Part shown: piece after piece, positions 1 through 10,040 of the stretch
Position numbering within the stretch: position 1 is the stretch's first letter
How the letters are laid out: every line of letters begins with the position of its first letter
From: Rhynchopus sp. YZ270_cl-10
Taxonomy: Eukaryota > Euglenozoa > Diplonemea > Diplonemida > Diplonemidae
Assembly (NCBI GenBank): GCA_964035575.1
Contig: OZ037891.1
Span: forward strand, 1,178,001-1,242,000
Direction: 5' to 3'
Length of the DNA: 64,000 bases
Notes under the pieces: model-generated
What the model was told of the DNA's origin: nothing
The model's database searches: none
Seen by the model: only the letters and a program-made list of their open reading frames with translations
Made by a program: the position numbers and the translations under genes

Positions 1-13
1 AACAAATACAAAG

Positions 14-333
14 GGTAAAGTGTGGTGTTAAAAATGGGTTACAATCAGAGGGCGTCCTAATTGGGGTCGGACCATTGGTGATTACAGTTGGTCGGCTTTC
101 AAAAGAAGGAAAAGGAAAAACGAAAAGGGTGTGAGGATATACCTTTTTCCTGCATTGCCGACGCGAAGAACTGAGCATTCTGAGTTAAAATGAAAATCTT
201 ATGAAGAGACGTTGGTCCATTCGTGTGAACTCTGAGGGGTCCATGCTCTCAATCAGAAAACCCCCCACGCACCATACAGCACAAACTACACACTACATTC
301 CCAGTTATCTTGCTAAGGCAGCTTCGCTGCGAC
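14..333 (+). repeat. Array leader block A (first of three copies)
   Basis: This non-coding or 5' leader block is repeated at about 15945-16288 and 17820-18167. In the two complete copies it lies just upstream of a small coiled-coil/anchor reading frame, so it may hold that gene's promoter and 5' leader. A second reading frame runs through it (from an ATG near 201 here, 16144 and 18035 in the other copies). It does not continue into the conserved coiled coil, so I do not call it. Confidence 0.6.
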
Positions 334-549
334 ATGGGGAGATCATTGCCGGAGCACGTCAATGCGATGAAGGAGGATGTGAAAGCACTGAAGGAAATGA
401 TGAAGATTGTTATGGACCAGCAGAAGGAGATGTTGGAGGCACAGACCTGGGTACGATGCAATTTTTCCAGTTGCATAACAAGCTGGAAGACGGCCCAGAA
501 GTTTTCAGGGGCGTTGCAAGTATGTGAAATGGTAGCCACACTAACATGA
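334..549 (+). pseudogene. Coiled-coil tail gene fused to array block T
   Basis: The frame starts like the intact small genes at 16289 and 18168 (MGRSLPEHVNAMKEDVKALK), keeps the coiled coil up to EMLEAQ, then at about 448 jumps into array block T. It ends without the hydrophobic anchor. The joint has the bases ACAG/ACC in common with both parents, as expected of a recombination product. I read it as a broken or chimeric copy. It could still be expressed as a soluble 71-residue peptide, but nothing supports that. Confidence 0.6.
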
Positions 550-816
550 TGAGCACCATGCCTTATGTATGTAATGCAAAAGTCATGTTGTTCTGCATGT
601 TTACTGGTGCACATGGTCACCGTGCGGGCAGTGATTCAACCCCCACCCAGTTCAGGTGGGAGGAGAAAGGAAAAGAACATGAAGCGTTCTTGTGCAGATG
701 TAAAGAAACGCGTACTCATGTAAGTTTGTGACTGACCTTGGTTTTCTGTTGGTGTTGTTTTCACTTACCCGTGGACAACGCTGTGGTGTGCGTAATGAGA
801 TGATTGATGTGCTGTG

Positions 817-965
817 TTATTTCTGTTCTTTATGGGTAAAGTGTAATGACTTTTTTCTTTTCCATGATACTGCCTGCCGTCGCTGGTGTAACATATGGCA
901 CATCATAATAGAAATGATACTGCCTGCCATCAGCGGTCGTAACATGTGGGGTATCATGAACTTTT
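817..965 (+). repeat. Array block R with internal 50-bp duplication
   Basis: One of the best conserved array blocks, repeated at about 5175, 9525, 12101, 15336 and 17220. Inside it, two copies of a segment beginning atgatactgcctgcc start 50 bp apart (864 and 914). It is always downstream of block P or Q and upstream of an ankyrin or glutaredoxin-like unit. Open frames exist on both strands, but they stop or shift at different points in different copies, so the conservation looks like that of DNA or leader RNA, not protein. A promoter or recombination hot spot is possible. Confidence 0.55.
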
Positions 966-1347
966 GATTTGTTTTCGTTGTTTTTCTTGTTGTCATTCTA
1001 ACTCGCACTTTCTTTATTGCAAATAAAACCAACAAAAGACAAAAAAAAGGGGAGTTTCAGCATACTGTTTTATGTGCTTACATATTTACCCCTTTGCACC
1101 AATACCACCAGGACTTTTCCACAAAACAGTTCCCCGATGTCTTTTCCTTCCCTCGTACGTCACAGTAAACGAAACCTCTCCTCACATCGTTCATGATTCG
1201 CTTTCGGGACCTCACCGATGGCTCACTATCTCTTCACCAGATCCCCACACACCACACACCCTGAATAGGAAACTGCTTACACACCCCACCTTCCCTTCTG
1301 CGTCTATATCCATAAGAGGTGTCTTGTCGTGTCCCCTGTTTCCCATC

Positions 1348-2484
1348 ATGCTAAAGGGGTTGTCTGGGCGAGTTTTGCGCGACAGAAGGATTCTTGGGTT
1401 CAGTCGACGCTGGAACACCCCACATCTGCCGAGTGAAGTGCCTGCAGCATATCATGGACACAACGAGACTGTGCGCAATCTTGCAGGCTTGTCGGAGGTG
1501 GACGTGAATCACGCAGATGAGAAGGGGATGACTGCGTTGCATTGGGAAGCAAAGAAAGGTTGTCCGACGCAGGTGCTGATTGATGCAGGGGCAGACATCG
1601 AGGCAAGGAACAGCTTGGGTCGTTCACCTCTGCTCGTGGCTTGCGAGAACGGGAATATATCAGAGGTGAAGATGCTGGTGGAAGCAGGTGCGGGAGTGCG
1701 TGCCACAGACAACGAAGGAGATACGTGTCTTATCCTTGCAACCCATTGTGGATGTACCGAGACTGTGCGCTATCTTGCAGGCTTGCCGGAGGTGGACGTG
1801 AATCACAAAGGAAGGAACGGCACTGCGTTGCACAATGCAGTGGATGAAGGATCCCCCGATGTGGTGCAGGTGCTGATTAATGCAGGGGCAGACATTGAGG
1901 CAAAGGACGAGAAGGGACGGTCGCCTCTTCACTGCGCAAGCAGTTCAGGAGCACTCCCGGCCGTGAAGATGTTGGTGGAAGCAGGTGCGGGAGTGCGTGC
2001 CACAGACAACGAAGGTGCGACATGTCTTACCCTTGCGGGAGCCAATGGGCACACGGATGTTGTGCGCTATCTTGCAGGCTTGCCGGAGGTGGAAGTGAAG
2101 CAGACAGATAGGTTGGGCAACACTGCACTGGAAGCAGTGCCGGAGCAGGGCAACGCGACGAAGGAGGAAGTGAAAGCACTGCAGGAAATGATGAAGATTG
2201 TTATGGACCAGCAGAAGGAGATGTTGGAGGCACAGAAGGGTGTCGCACAGCCGATGGCGACGGTCTCAGAGACAGTGAGTAAGTGCAGCGAGGACAACTC
2301 GAAGCCGGCAGAGGAGAATAATCGGCTCGCGGAGGCGCTTGAGGGCCTGAAAACCGTTTTATTTTTATTTTTGTTTTCAGTCTTTTGTATTTATTGGATT
2401 GGGCCTTTTGTTCCTATGCTGTATGACTTTGCACTCTTTCCGTACGACGCATACTGGCGGGGAACCATGCGGAAGTATTTGTAG
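1348..2484 (+). CDS. Ankyrin-repeat protein with coiled coil and C-terminal membrane anchor (long form, copy 1)
   Basis: 378 residues from the ATG at 1348. The frame is open further upstream to 1072, but the protein-like part starts with MLKGLSGRVLRDRR. About six ankyrin repeats follow (residues 35-270), with typical turns such as DEKGMTALH, DEKGRSPLH and GHTDVVRYLAG. A Glu/Lys/Met-rich coiled coil follows (about 272-305), then a Ser/Asn/Glu linker, then one strongly hydrophobic segment (about 340-355, VLFLFLFSVFCIYWIGPFVP) and a short tail. There is no signal peptide, which suggests a tail-anchored protein with the ankyrin part facing the cytosol; that is inference. The copy at 12622 has the same architecture. 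An upstream exon cannot be excluded. Substrate and function are unknown; ankyrin repeats are protein-binding modules. Confidence 0.75.
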   Translation: MLKGLSGRVLRDRRILGFSRRWNTPHLPSEVPAAYHGHNETVRNLAGLSEVDVNHADEKGMTALHWEAKKGCPTQVLIDAGADIEARNSLGRSPLLVACENGNISEVKMLVEAGAGVRATDNEGDTCLILATHCGCTETVRYLAGLPEVDVNHKGRNGTALHNAVDEGSPDVVQVLINAGADIEAKDEKGRSPLHCASSSGALPAVKMLVEAGAGVRATDNEGATCLTLAGANGHTDVVRYLAGLPEVEVKQTDRLGNTALEAVPEQGNATKEEVKALQEMMKIVMDQQKEMLEAQKGVAQPMATVSETVSKCSEDNSKPAEENNRLAEALEGLKTVLFLFLFSVFCIYWIGPFVPMLYDFALFPYDAYWRGTMRKYL

Positions 2485-2539
2485 GGGTTTTTTTATTACA
2501 AACAAACGCGTTCTTGTGCTAAACAGTGAGTGCATGTTA

Positions 2540-2988
2540 CTGGGGGGGGCCGAATAGTAGACCCCGGGTCCACTATTAGGCGAACCGACGGGTATAAATC
2601 GGGGGTCTCAGAAAAAAAAATTTTTTTTTCCAAGTTGAATAGCAGACCCCCCCTAAATAGTAGACCCCCCCAAAATTTTTTTTCTGTATTTTTACTAAAC
2701 CCCTCCTGTCGATGAGGCTGATAGGGTGTGTCAAAATATACTGATTTTTGCTTCTTTGGAAAGATTTGTCAAAATCTATCCAAAGAAAGAAAAATCAATT
2801 TGAAATTTGTAGTTGATCCCCTCTAAAATTTTTCCGTGACTTCCGCAAAAAGTCAAAAAAAACGAAAACCTGGGGGGGGTCCACTATTCAACGGAAAAAA
2901 AAAATTTTCCCCGGAATTTCTCAGGGGGGGTCTACTATTCAAGGGGGGTCTACTATTCAGGGGGGGTCCACTATTCGGCCCCCCCCAG
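2540..2988. mobile_element. Non-autonomous inverted-repeat DNA transposon (MITE), TA target duplication
   Basis: 449 bp. The ends are inverted repeats starting CTGGGGGGGGCCGAATAGT, with one mismatch in the first 24 bp, flanked by TA on both sides (2538-2539 and 2989-2990). The paralogous array site at 13801-13815 reads catgTTAatacat with a single TA and no insert, which proves the borders. The interior has no gene, poly-A/poly-T runs and several further (t/c)actatt boxes with G or C runs. TA duplication suggests a Tc1/mariner-type mobiliser; the family was not identified. Confidence 0.9.
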
Positions 2989-3004
2989 TAATACATTTCA
3001 TATA

Positions 3005-4189
3005 CAGTTGGACAAGTAACTTGACGACCAAAAAAATTGTCGACCAAATTATATTGGCGGATTATGAGGGTTTTCTTGTATTTGGCGACTTTTCTGGTCG
3101 CCAATATTATTTGGTAGGATAGTGGTTCTTAGTCACATTCGTTGGGAGGTAGCTTTTTTTGCAAGTTTTGGTAATGTTTTTTGTGCCTCCCATGTGTGTT
3201 TTTGGGTGGCTGCGTGTGCACTGACGGGGCACCTTTATTGTGCTTGTTGTGCCAATGAGAACCGCTTTCCCACCAAAGAACTTGGCGACCAAATAATACA
3301 GTTCTTTTATCTCTTTGAGGGCTTTCTGCAACAGTGTCCGGTACTTCTCCGCATTGAGCGATCCCTCGAAGAAGTAGAGCTTAGTCTTACCGCTGGTCGT
3401 GGTCCCACCCCATGCGTGAAGCTTCTGGGTAGACCTGACCTTATCAACGGGCGGAGGCGGCTCGTCACCATTTGCAACCCAGACAACATCATTTTTCCTA
3501 CTCGCCTTAGGAAAAAGCCAAAAGTCTTTCTCATCAGTGAACATGACCTTCCCCCAGTCAGTGTTCCTGTGTGCTTCTGCAAAGGCAATCCTGGCGGCGA
3601 TGTTCTTCTCCGAGAGCTTGGGCTTGCTCGGGGTCTGAAGAGGCCGCAGTCCCTTCTCTTGCAGGCACCTGTGCACGCTCTGTCTTGTCATGTGCAACCT
3701 AGCAGCAACCTTCCTGCAGGACTGGAAGCGCTTGCCCCGGCACTGCTTAACCACCTTATTCTGCATCTTGAGGGTGGCTGATCTCTTTCGTCCTTTCTCT
3801 AGCTTGTCCGAAAACTTGCGCTCGCCAGCTCGGTACTGCTTCACCCACCTCATCAAGGTGCGCTGTGAAACCCCAAGCAGCATCCCCACCTCATCATAGC
3901 CCTTCCCGCCATCAACGATCAGAGATGCACCCTGTAGCCGCACCCCTTCCTTGGTCGCCTCCGTGTTCACCACATGGCCCTTAACCATTTTATTTTCACT
4001 TTTCTTGTATTCCTGAATTAAAAAGAGTGATTTTTTTTTTTGATTTTGAAAATGCCCTTGACAAATTTTGCCTATTTTTTTAAAATGTTGCTAGGTGACA
4101 TTAATTCTGGGACACACTGTATTGGCGGATTTTGGGGGTTTCCTTGCAATAGGCGACTTTTTTGGTGGCCCGTATTACTTGTCCAACTG
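3005..4189. mobile_element. CAGTTGGACAAG inverted-repeat element carrying a mariner-type transposase
   Basis: The ends are inverted repeats CAGTTGGACAAG, with TA outside each (3003-3004, 4190-4191). It is the large relative of the 116-bp element at 13826-13941. Near its right side, gggacacactg followed by TA (about 4113-4125) looks like the terminus of a mariner-type transposon inserted at a TA inside the small element. The small element's right half then resumes (4126-4189). The left junction is rearranged: small-element sequence occurs at 3005-3115 and again as a short piece around 3280-3300, inside the transposase frame. A nested and partly scrambled insertion is the best reading. Confidence 0.75.
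3107..3988 (-). pseudogene. Tc1/mariner-family transposase, 3' part degenerate
   Basis: The minus-strand frame of 293 residues starts MVKGHVVNTEATKEG. It has a helix-turn-helix of the paired type (GVSQRTLMRWVKQYRAG, about 38-54), a second DNA-binding region (RKVAARLHMTRQSVHRCLQ) and the first catalytic Asp in VMFTDEKDFWLF (about residue 150). WGGTTTSGKTKLYFFEG follows, as in IS630/Tc1/mariner enzymes. After KEIKELY the sequence passes into a piece of the neighbouring small element and the usual QQDNAPxH block is out of frame and altered, so the DDE triad is incomplete. The protein is short for the family (about 340). It is unlikely to be active. Confidence 0.85.
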
Positions 4190-4332
4190 TAACCCTCTCT
4201 ACAAAAGGGAAGCAGCGGCAGGACACGTTCCTGTCTGCGTAACACAACAGATTATTAGGACGGAAATGTTAAAAATAAGGCACCACGCAAAGATAAAGGC
4301 AAAGGACTGTGAGAGCACGGAGGAGGAACGGT

Positions 4333-4560
4333 ATGGCCCAGGAATGGAGTCACATCATCTCCTCCTCGCCCACGAAGAGTAAGTAAAGTTATGGAAAATA
4401 CTATCGATTGAAACGCACGGTGCTCAAGTAGTGACCTGCGTACGATGCAATTTTTCCAGTTACGTAACAAGCTGGAAGACGGCCCAGATGTTTTCAGGGG
4501 CGTTGCAAGTATGTGAAATGGTAGCCATACTAACATGTTGAGCACCATGCTTTATGTTTG
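4333..4560 (+). repeat. Array blocks T (with S upstream): non-coding repeat
   Basis: Block T recurs near 7732, 8682, 11507 and 14083 and in part at 448. It usually follows block S (about 4260 here). T contains GTAAGT donor-like sites just after a tcctcctcg box (for example near 4379). These differ from the GTATG donors of the host genes in this window, so their use in splicing is unproven. No conserved protein frame runs through it. Confidence 0.5.
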
Positions 4561-4597
4561 AAATGCACGAAAAAAAAACATGCAAAAATCATGTTAT

Positions 4598-5095
4598 TCA
4601 GCATGTTTACTGGTGTACATGGTCACCGTGCGGGCAGTGATTCAACCCCCACCCACTCCACCCCACCCCTTCCTCCCATCCCCTACACCGCATGTACATT
4701 GCATGAAATCTGTGAAGTGTTGATTGAAAGCGTCACGCCTGCCTCGGGTAAGTTGAGGTTGGGAGCTGGCACCTTGTGTGTCTCCCAAAAACCAAAAGCG
4801 TTGTGTGTGAAGTTTTCAAGGAAGGAAAAATAAAACAGAGAAAGTTTGAAAGGAAAAATGAAACAGGAGACAGACGATGTGACAATGTCGGAATGGTGTG
4901 ATGGCTCCGCAAGTGGCTTATGTTACGACTGGAGTTCCAGGAGCGGACGTCGTGGAAGGACGTTGTCTGTGATGATTAGTGATGCATCCCCACCCCACCC
5001 CTTGTTAATACTCCCTCCCTACACCGCATAAATGCTTTGCACACACACCTCCTGAAGGGGCAGCAGTCAGGACAGCTGAGATGTGTGAGAACACC
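4598..5095 (+). repeat. Array blocks P and Q: non-coding repeat
   Basis: P (from atgtttactggtgtacatgg) and Q (from gaaacaggagacagacgatg) lie in series here, at 8947-9440 and at 14762-15250. Only P occurs at 597 and 11783, and only Q at 16896 and 18772. Q contains a short frame MKQETDDVTMSEWCDG ending at 5031. It is repeated in every copy but is not linked to any recognisable domain. The Q copy at 18772-18998 is the last array element before unique sequence. Confidence 0.5.
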
Positions 5096-5486
5096 TCTAT
5101 TCTGCCTCAGTGCAGTGCGGCAAATAGTGCCAAAAAACATAGCGCAAACTAATATGAGATTCTTTTGTGCTGTCTTATTTCTGTTCTTTATGGGTAAAGT
5201 GTAATGACTTTTTTCTTTTCCATGATACTGCCTGCCGTCGCTGGTGTAACATATGGCACATCATAATAGAAATGATACTGCCTGCCATCAGCGGTCGTAA
5301 CATGTGGGGTATCATGAACTTTTGTGTTACTTTCGTTGTCTTTCTTGTTGTCATTCTAACTCGCACTTTCTTTATTGCAAATAAAACCAACAAAAGACGT
5401 AGACAAAATAAAGGCCGTTTCAGCATACTGTTTTATGTGTTTACATATTTACCCCTTCGCACCAACACTACCACAACACATAGCTT

Positions 5487-5693
5487 GTGTCGCAGCGGGA
5501 GAAGGCGGCTGACCTGAAGCCTGCAACCATAAAGCTGATTACCTGTGAGCACTGTCCCCTATGTGACGAAGGTGCCGACCTTTTCGAGGACCTCGGCATG
5601 GAGGTGCCAGAAGTCACGCACAGTGCACACCACTTTCCCAGTACACTAGCTAAAGCAGCTTTCCTGCGACATGAGATCTGGTGTTACCAGTAG
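5487..5693 (+). pseudogene. Truncated glutaredoxin-like copy fused to leader-block sequence
   Basis: The first 41 residues match the intact copies at 15653 and 17533, including the CPLC redox motif (ITCEHCPLCDEGADLFEDLG). After GMEVPEV at about 5610 the DNA switches to a sequence resembling block A (tagctaaagcagcttt) and the frame ends 24 residues later. The C-terminal half of the thioredoxin fold is missing, so it should not fold normally. Copy 9834-10040 has the same joint, so the fusion was made once and then duplicated. Confidence 0.75.
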
Positions 5694-6081
5694 ATGATAG
5701 TGTTTGATGAATTGGTCCGTTATTGATTGTATTGCCTCCTTGCACTGCAAAGGTTGGAACGGGAAAGACAAAACACACCACCGCCGTCCGGATTTTCCCT
5801 CAAAATATTCCTTCCCTCGTACGTCAGTAAACAAAAACGCTCCTCACATTGGTTACTGAATGGGGTGCTACAAACAGTGTGCAAGAAGTGCGTATCACCC
5901 CCCTTCATCCACACCTCACATAGTTCATGATTCGCTTTCGGGACCTCACCGATGGCTCACTATCTCTTCACCAGATCCCCACACACCACACACCCTGAAT
6001 AGGAAACTGCTTACACACCCCACCTTCCCTTCTGCAGCTATATCCATAAGAGGTGTCTTGTCGTGTCCCCTGTTTCCCATC

Positions 6082-6771
6082 ATGCTAAAGGGGTTGTCTG
6101 GGCGAGTTTTGCGCGACAGAAGGATTCTTGGGTTCAGTCGACGCTGGAACACCCCACATCTGCCGAGTGAAGTGCCTGCAGCATATCATGGACACAACGA
6201 GTCTGTGCGCAATCTTGCGGGCTTGTCGGAGGTGGACGTGAATCACGCAGATGAGAAGGGGATGACTGCGTTGCACTGGGAGGCAAAGAAAGGTTGTCCG
6301 ACGCAGGTGCTGATTGATGCAGGGGCAGACATCGAGGCAAGGAACAGCTTGGGTCGTTCACCTCTGCTCGTGGCTTGCGAGAACGGGAATCTGGCAAAGG
6401 TGAAGATGTTGGTGGAAGCAGGTGCGGGAGTGCGTGCCACAGACAACGAAGGTGCGACATGTCTTACCCTTGCGGGAGCCAATGGTCACACAGACGTTGT
6501 GCGCTATCTTGCAGGCTTGCCGGAGGTGGACGTGAAGCAGACAGATAGGTTGGGCAACACTGCACTGGAAGCAGCGCCGGAGCAGGTCAATGCGCTGAAG
6601 GAAATGATGAAGAGTGTTATGGACCAGCAGAAGGAGATGCGGGATTCACAGAACGAGGTGCTCGAGCGGGGGATTACGATACTGAAAGAGATGGTTTCTC
6701 TTTTTAATTGTTTTTTGATTGTGTTTGCTTTTTTGGGTGGTCTTATTGGTACAAAAATCGTATTAATGTAA
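6082..6771 (+). CDS. Ankyrin-repeat protein with coiled coil and hydrophobic C-terminus (short form, copy 1)
   Basis: 229 residues from the ATG at 6082, chosen by alignment to the long copies. The N-terminus and first ankyrin repeats are nearly identical to copy 1348, but the central two repeats (from GDTCLIL to ALPAVKMLVEAG) are absent. The protein goes directly from one DNEGATC repeat to the coiled coil KEMMKSVMDQQKEMRDSQNEV. The tail differs from every other copy: a hydrophobic end LFNCFLIVFAFLGGLIG followed by TKIVLM. It is therefore the same core with another membrane anchor. The repeat unit ATDNEG occurs twice in the long form, so internal recombination between repeats explains the shortening. 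Confidence 0.75.
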   Translation: MLKGLSGRVLRDRRILGFSRRWNTPHLPSEVPAAYHGHNESVRNLAGLSEVDVNHADEKGMTALHWEAKKGCPTQVLIDAGADIEARNSLGRSPLLVACENGNLAKVKMLVEAGAGVRATDNEGATCLTLAGANGHTDVVRYLAGLPEVDVKQTDRLGNTALEAAPEQVNALKEMMKSVMDQQKEMRDSQNEVLERGITILKEMVSLFNCFLIVFAFLGGLIGTKIVLM

Positions 6772-6799
6772 ATGGTGTAGTGAAAGGGGTGTGCGATAA

Positions 6800-7310
6800 A
6801 GTATGATCAGGTGCGATTTTTGGGGTCTGGATTTTATTTTATTTTTTGACAGTGGTTTGCTAAAGGGACTGGAAATATGGGAGTCGTGACCCCAACGGCT
6901 CCCTGCGACACCTACCAAAGAGAGGGAACTTTTCTTTGAGCAAAGATACCTGCACAGGGTGATGCTACAGCGATAATTGGCACCCCTCCAGTTTTTGCGT
7001 CAACCACGTTATATGTCGTATGCTTGCATGACGACTGGTACACTAAGTGCCAGCCGGATATTGTGGACAAGGAGTCTAGGGAGGAAGGAGGTGAACCCCG
7101 AGAACGAGGCGGAGGTGAAGATGAGAATGATGAGAGTGATGGAAACGTCTTTTTTTCTTTGTGGTTACGACGCTGGCGATGGCGAGGTGATGGACACGGA
7201 CCTTTGGGAGGGGGGCTCAGGTTCATACCTCCACACCACCCTACCCACGCACTGAGACGCCAAACCGAAAGAAGATTTACAGCTTATCATCTTACAACTT
7301 TTCCACAATT
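6800..7310. other. Segment unique within the array
   Basis: This stretch between the short ankyrin gene and the next array block has no second copy in the array. It contains an open + frame, readable as GTPPVFASTTLYVVCLH then DDWYTKCQPDIVDKES (about 6975-7085), followed by an acidic and then an Arg/Trp-rich stretch. The frame has no clear ATG. It may be an exon remnant of an unrelated gene picked up by the array. I do not recognise it. Confidence 0.35.
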
Positions 7311-7385
7311 TATAAGCAAACGCGCTCTTGTGGTAAACAGTGAGTGGATGTTACAACATTTCATAAAACTCCCTTTACAATTCTT

Positions 7386-7730
7386 GACAAGAACTGCGAG
7401 AGCACGGAGGGATAAGAGCGGGAATAGCAGACGAAGCGAAAGGTCGTATTATTCACGACTGCGCCTCGCCGCACTCATAGTAATGTGCAGCAACGTGACG
7501 GCGCTTCTTCATGCATTCCATCAGAATGTTTTAGTTGTGAAATATTGTTTCCTTTGTGGAGTGCACGGGAAAGTGTCATATCAGTGGTGAAGGAGCAGGC
7601 AGATCGGAACAACGTCGTTATTATTATCTGAATTATGCTGTTTCCATTGATTCTGCAATTGTGTGCGAAGGTCCAAAGACGTGTGTGAAGAAAGCCACAA
7701 GGGAAAGGGCGGTGTGAGGTGAACGGTATG
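7386..7730 (+). repeat. Array block S, full-length form
   Basis: Repeated at about 8340-8682 and 11165-11507. In those copies a frame of about 100 residues stays open (KSENSRRSERSYYSRLRVAA, ALIVMCSNVTALLHAFHQNV and onwards). In this copy it is shifted after GVHGK. Shorter versions of S at 4260, 14020, 16757 and 18640 have lost the second half. Because the frame varies between copies I treat it as repeat DNA; a small coding exon remains possible. Confidence 0.45.
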
Positions 7731-7969
7731 GCCCAGGAATGGAGTCACATCATCTCCTCCTCGTCCACGGAGCGTAAGTAAAATTATGGAAAATACTATC
7801 GATTGAAACGTACGGTGCCCAATCAGTGACCTGAGGAACATACAATTTTCCAGTTGCGTAACAAGCTGGAAGACGGCCCAGAAGTTTTCAGGGGCGTTGC
7901 AAGTATGTGAAATGGTAACCATACTCACATGATGAGCACCATGCTTTATGTGTGAAATGCACGTAAAAA

Positions 7970-8240
7970 ACAGACAGATAGGTTGGGCCACACTGCACAG
8001 GAAGCAGTACCGGAGCAGGTCAATGCGATGAAGGAGGAAGTGAACGCACTGAAGGAAATGATGAAGAGTGTTATGGACCAGCAGAAGGAGATGTTGGAGG
8101 CGCAGAAGGTGGTGCTGGGTCCGATAGCGGAGGTGATCGAGGCGGGCCCTGGCTCGGTACCGAAAGGGGTACTTTTTGGTTTACAATTTATTACGTGCAT
8201 GGTTTGGATTATGGTTTTAAAAGTTGTTTTGTTCATGTAA
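7970..8240 (+). pseudogene. Orphan ankyrin tail: coiled coil plus anchor without the ankyrin core
   Basis: The sequence begins in the last ankyrin repeat (KQTDRLGHTAQEAVPEQ), continues through the coiled coil EEVNALKEMMKSVMDQQKEM and ends with another private hydrophobic anchor (GLQFITCMVWIMVLKVVLFM). The upstream joint at about 7976 is to array block T, at a shared aaaaaaca. The next ATG-like start in frame would give only about 75 residues. It is either a decapitated gene or a donor cassette for tail exchange. Confidence 0.6.
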
Positions 8241-9833
8241 ATAGTGAAGCAGTGGCAGGACACGTTCCTGTCTACGTAACGGAACAAATAATTAGGAAGG
8301 AAATGTTTAAAATAAGGCACAACACAAAGATTAAGGCAAAGGACTGTGAGAGCACGGAGGAGGATAAGAGCGAGAATAGCAGACGAAGCGAAAGGTCGTA
8401 TTATTCACGACTGCGCGTCGCCGCACTCATAGTAATGTGCAGCAACGTGACGGCGCTTCTTCATGCATTCCACCAGAATGTTTTAGTTGTGAAATATTGT
8501 TTCCTTTGTGGAGTGCACGGAAAGTGTCGTGTGAGTGGTGAAGGAGCAGGCAGATCGGAACAACGTCGTTATTATTATCTGAATTATGCTGTTTCCATTG
8601 ATTCTGCAATTGTGTGCAAAGGTCCAAAGACGTGTGTGAAGAAAGCCACAAGAGAGAGAAAGGGCGGTGTGAGGTGAACGGTATGGCCCAGGAATGGAGT
8701 CACATCATCTCCTCCTCGTCCACGAAGAGTAAGTGAAATTATGAAAAATATTTTCATGAAACGCACGGTGCTCAAGTAGTGACCTGGGTACGATGCAATT
8801 TTTCCAGTTGCGTAACAAGCTGGAAGACGGCCCAGAAGTTTTAAGGGGCGTTGCAAGTATGTGAAATGGTAACCATACTAACATGATGAGCACCATGCCT
8901 TATGTATGAAATGCACGTAAAAAACATGCAAAAATCATGTTATTCAGCATGTTTACTGGTGTACATGGTCACCGTGCGGGCAGTGATTCAACCCCCACCC
9001 ACTCCACCCCACCCCTTCCTCCCATCCCCTACACCGCATGTACATTGCATGAAATCTGTGAAGTGTTGATTGAAAGCGTCACGCCTGCCTCGGGTAAGTT
9101 CAGGTGGCTCGCAGATTGTGTGTCTCCCAAAAACCAAAAGCGTTGTGTGTGAAGTTTTCAAGGCAGGAAAAATAAAACAGAGAAAGTTTGAAAGGAAAAA
9201 TGAAACAGGAGACAGACGATGTGACAATGTCGGAATGGTGTGATGGCTCCGCAAGTGGCTTATGTTACGACTGGAGTTCCAGGAGCGGACGTCGTGGAAG
9301 GACGTTGTCTGTGATGATTAGTGATGCATCCCCACCCCACCCCTTGTTAATACTCCCTCCCTACACCGCATAAATGCTTTGCACACACACCTCCTGAAGG
9401 GGCAGCAGTCAGGACAGCTGAGATGTGTGAGCACACCTCTATTCTGCCTCAGTGCAGTGCGGCAAAGACGGCTAAGAAAATAAACTAACTAAAAAACAAT
9501 GTGTGATTCTTTTGTGATGTCTTATTTCTGTTCTTTATGGGTAAAGTGTAGTGACTTTTTTCTTTTCCATGATACTGCCTGCCGTCGCTGGTGTAACATA
9601 TGGCACATCATAATAGAAATGATACTGCCTGCCATCAGCGGTCGTAACATGTGGGGTATCATGAACTTTTGTGTTACTTTCGTTGTCTTTCTTGTTGTCA
9701 TTCAAACTCGCACTTTCTTTATTGCAAATAAAACCAACAAATGACGAAGACAAAATAGAGGCCGTTTCAGCACACTGTTTTATGTGCTTACATATTTACC
9801 CCTTCGCACCAACACCACCACAACACATAGCTT

Positions 9834-10040
9834 GTGTCGCAGCGGGAGAAGGCGGCTGACCTGAAGCCTGCAACCATAAAGCTGATTACCTGTGAGCACT
9901 GTCCCCTATGTGACGAAGGTGCCGACCTTTTCGAGGACCTCGGCATGGAGGTGCCAGAAGTCACGCACAGTGCACACCACTTTCCCAGTACACTAGCTAA
10001 AGCAGCTTTGCTGCGAAATGAGATCTGGTGTTACCAGTAG
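9834..10040 (+). pseudogene. Truncated glutaredoxin-like copy (second)
   Basis: Almost identical to 5487-5693, with the same fusion after GMEVPEV. The CPLC motif is intact but the second half of the fold is missing. It sits between block R and a short ankyrin gene, the same order as at 5175-6771, so the whole unit R/glutaredoxin/ankyrin was duplicated as one piece of about 4.35 kb. Confidence 0.75.

Noticed and set aside
9671-9859. Hydrophobic frame in block R as a membrane exon of the glutaredoxin-like gene
   Set aside because: The joint to the glutaredoxin frame is in phase only with a non-GTATG donor, and the frame is broken before the complete copy at 15653.
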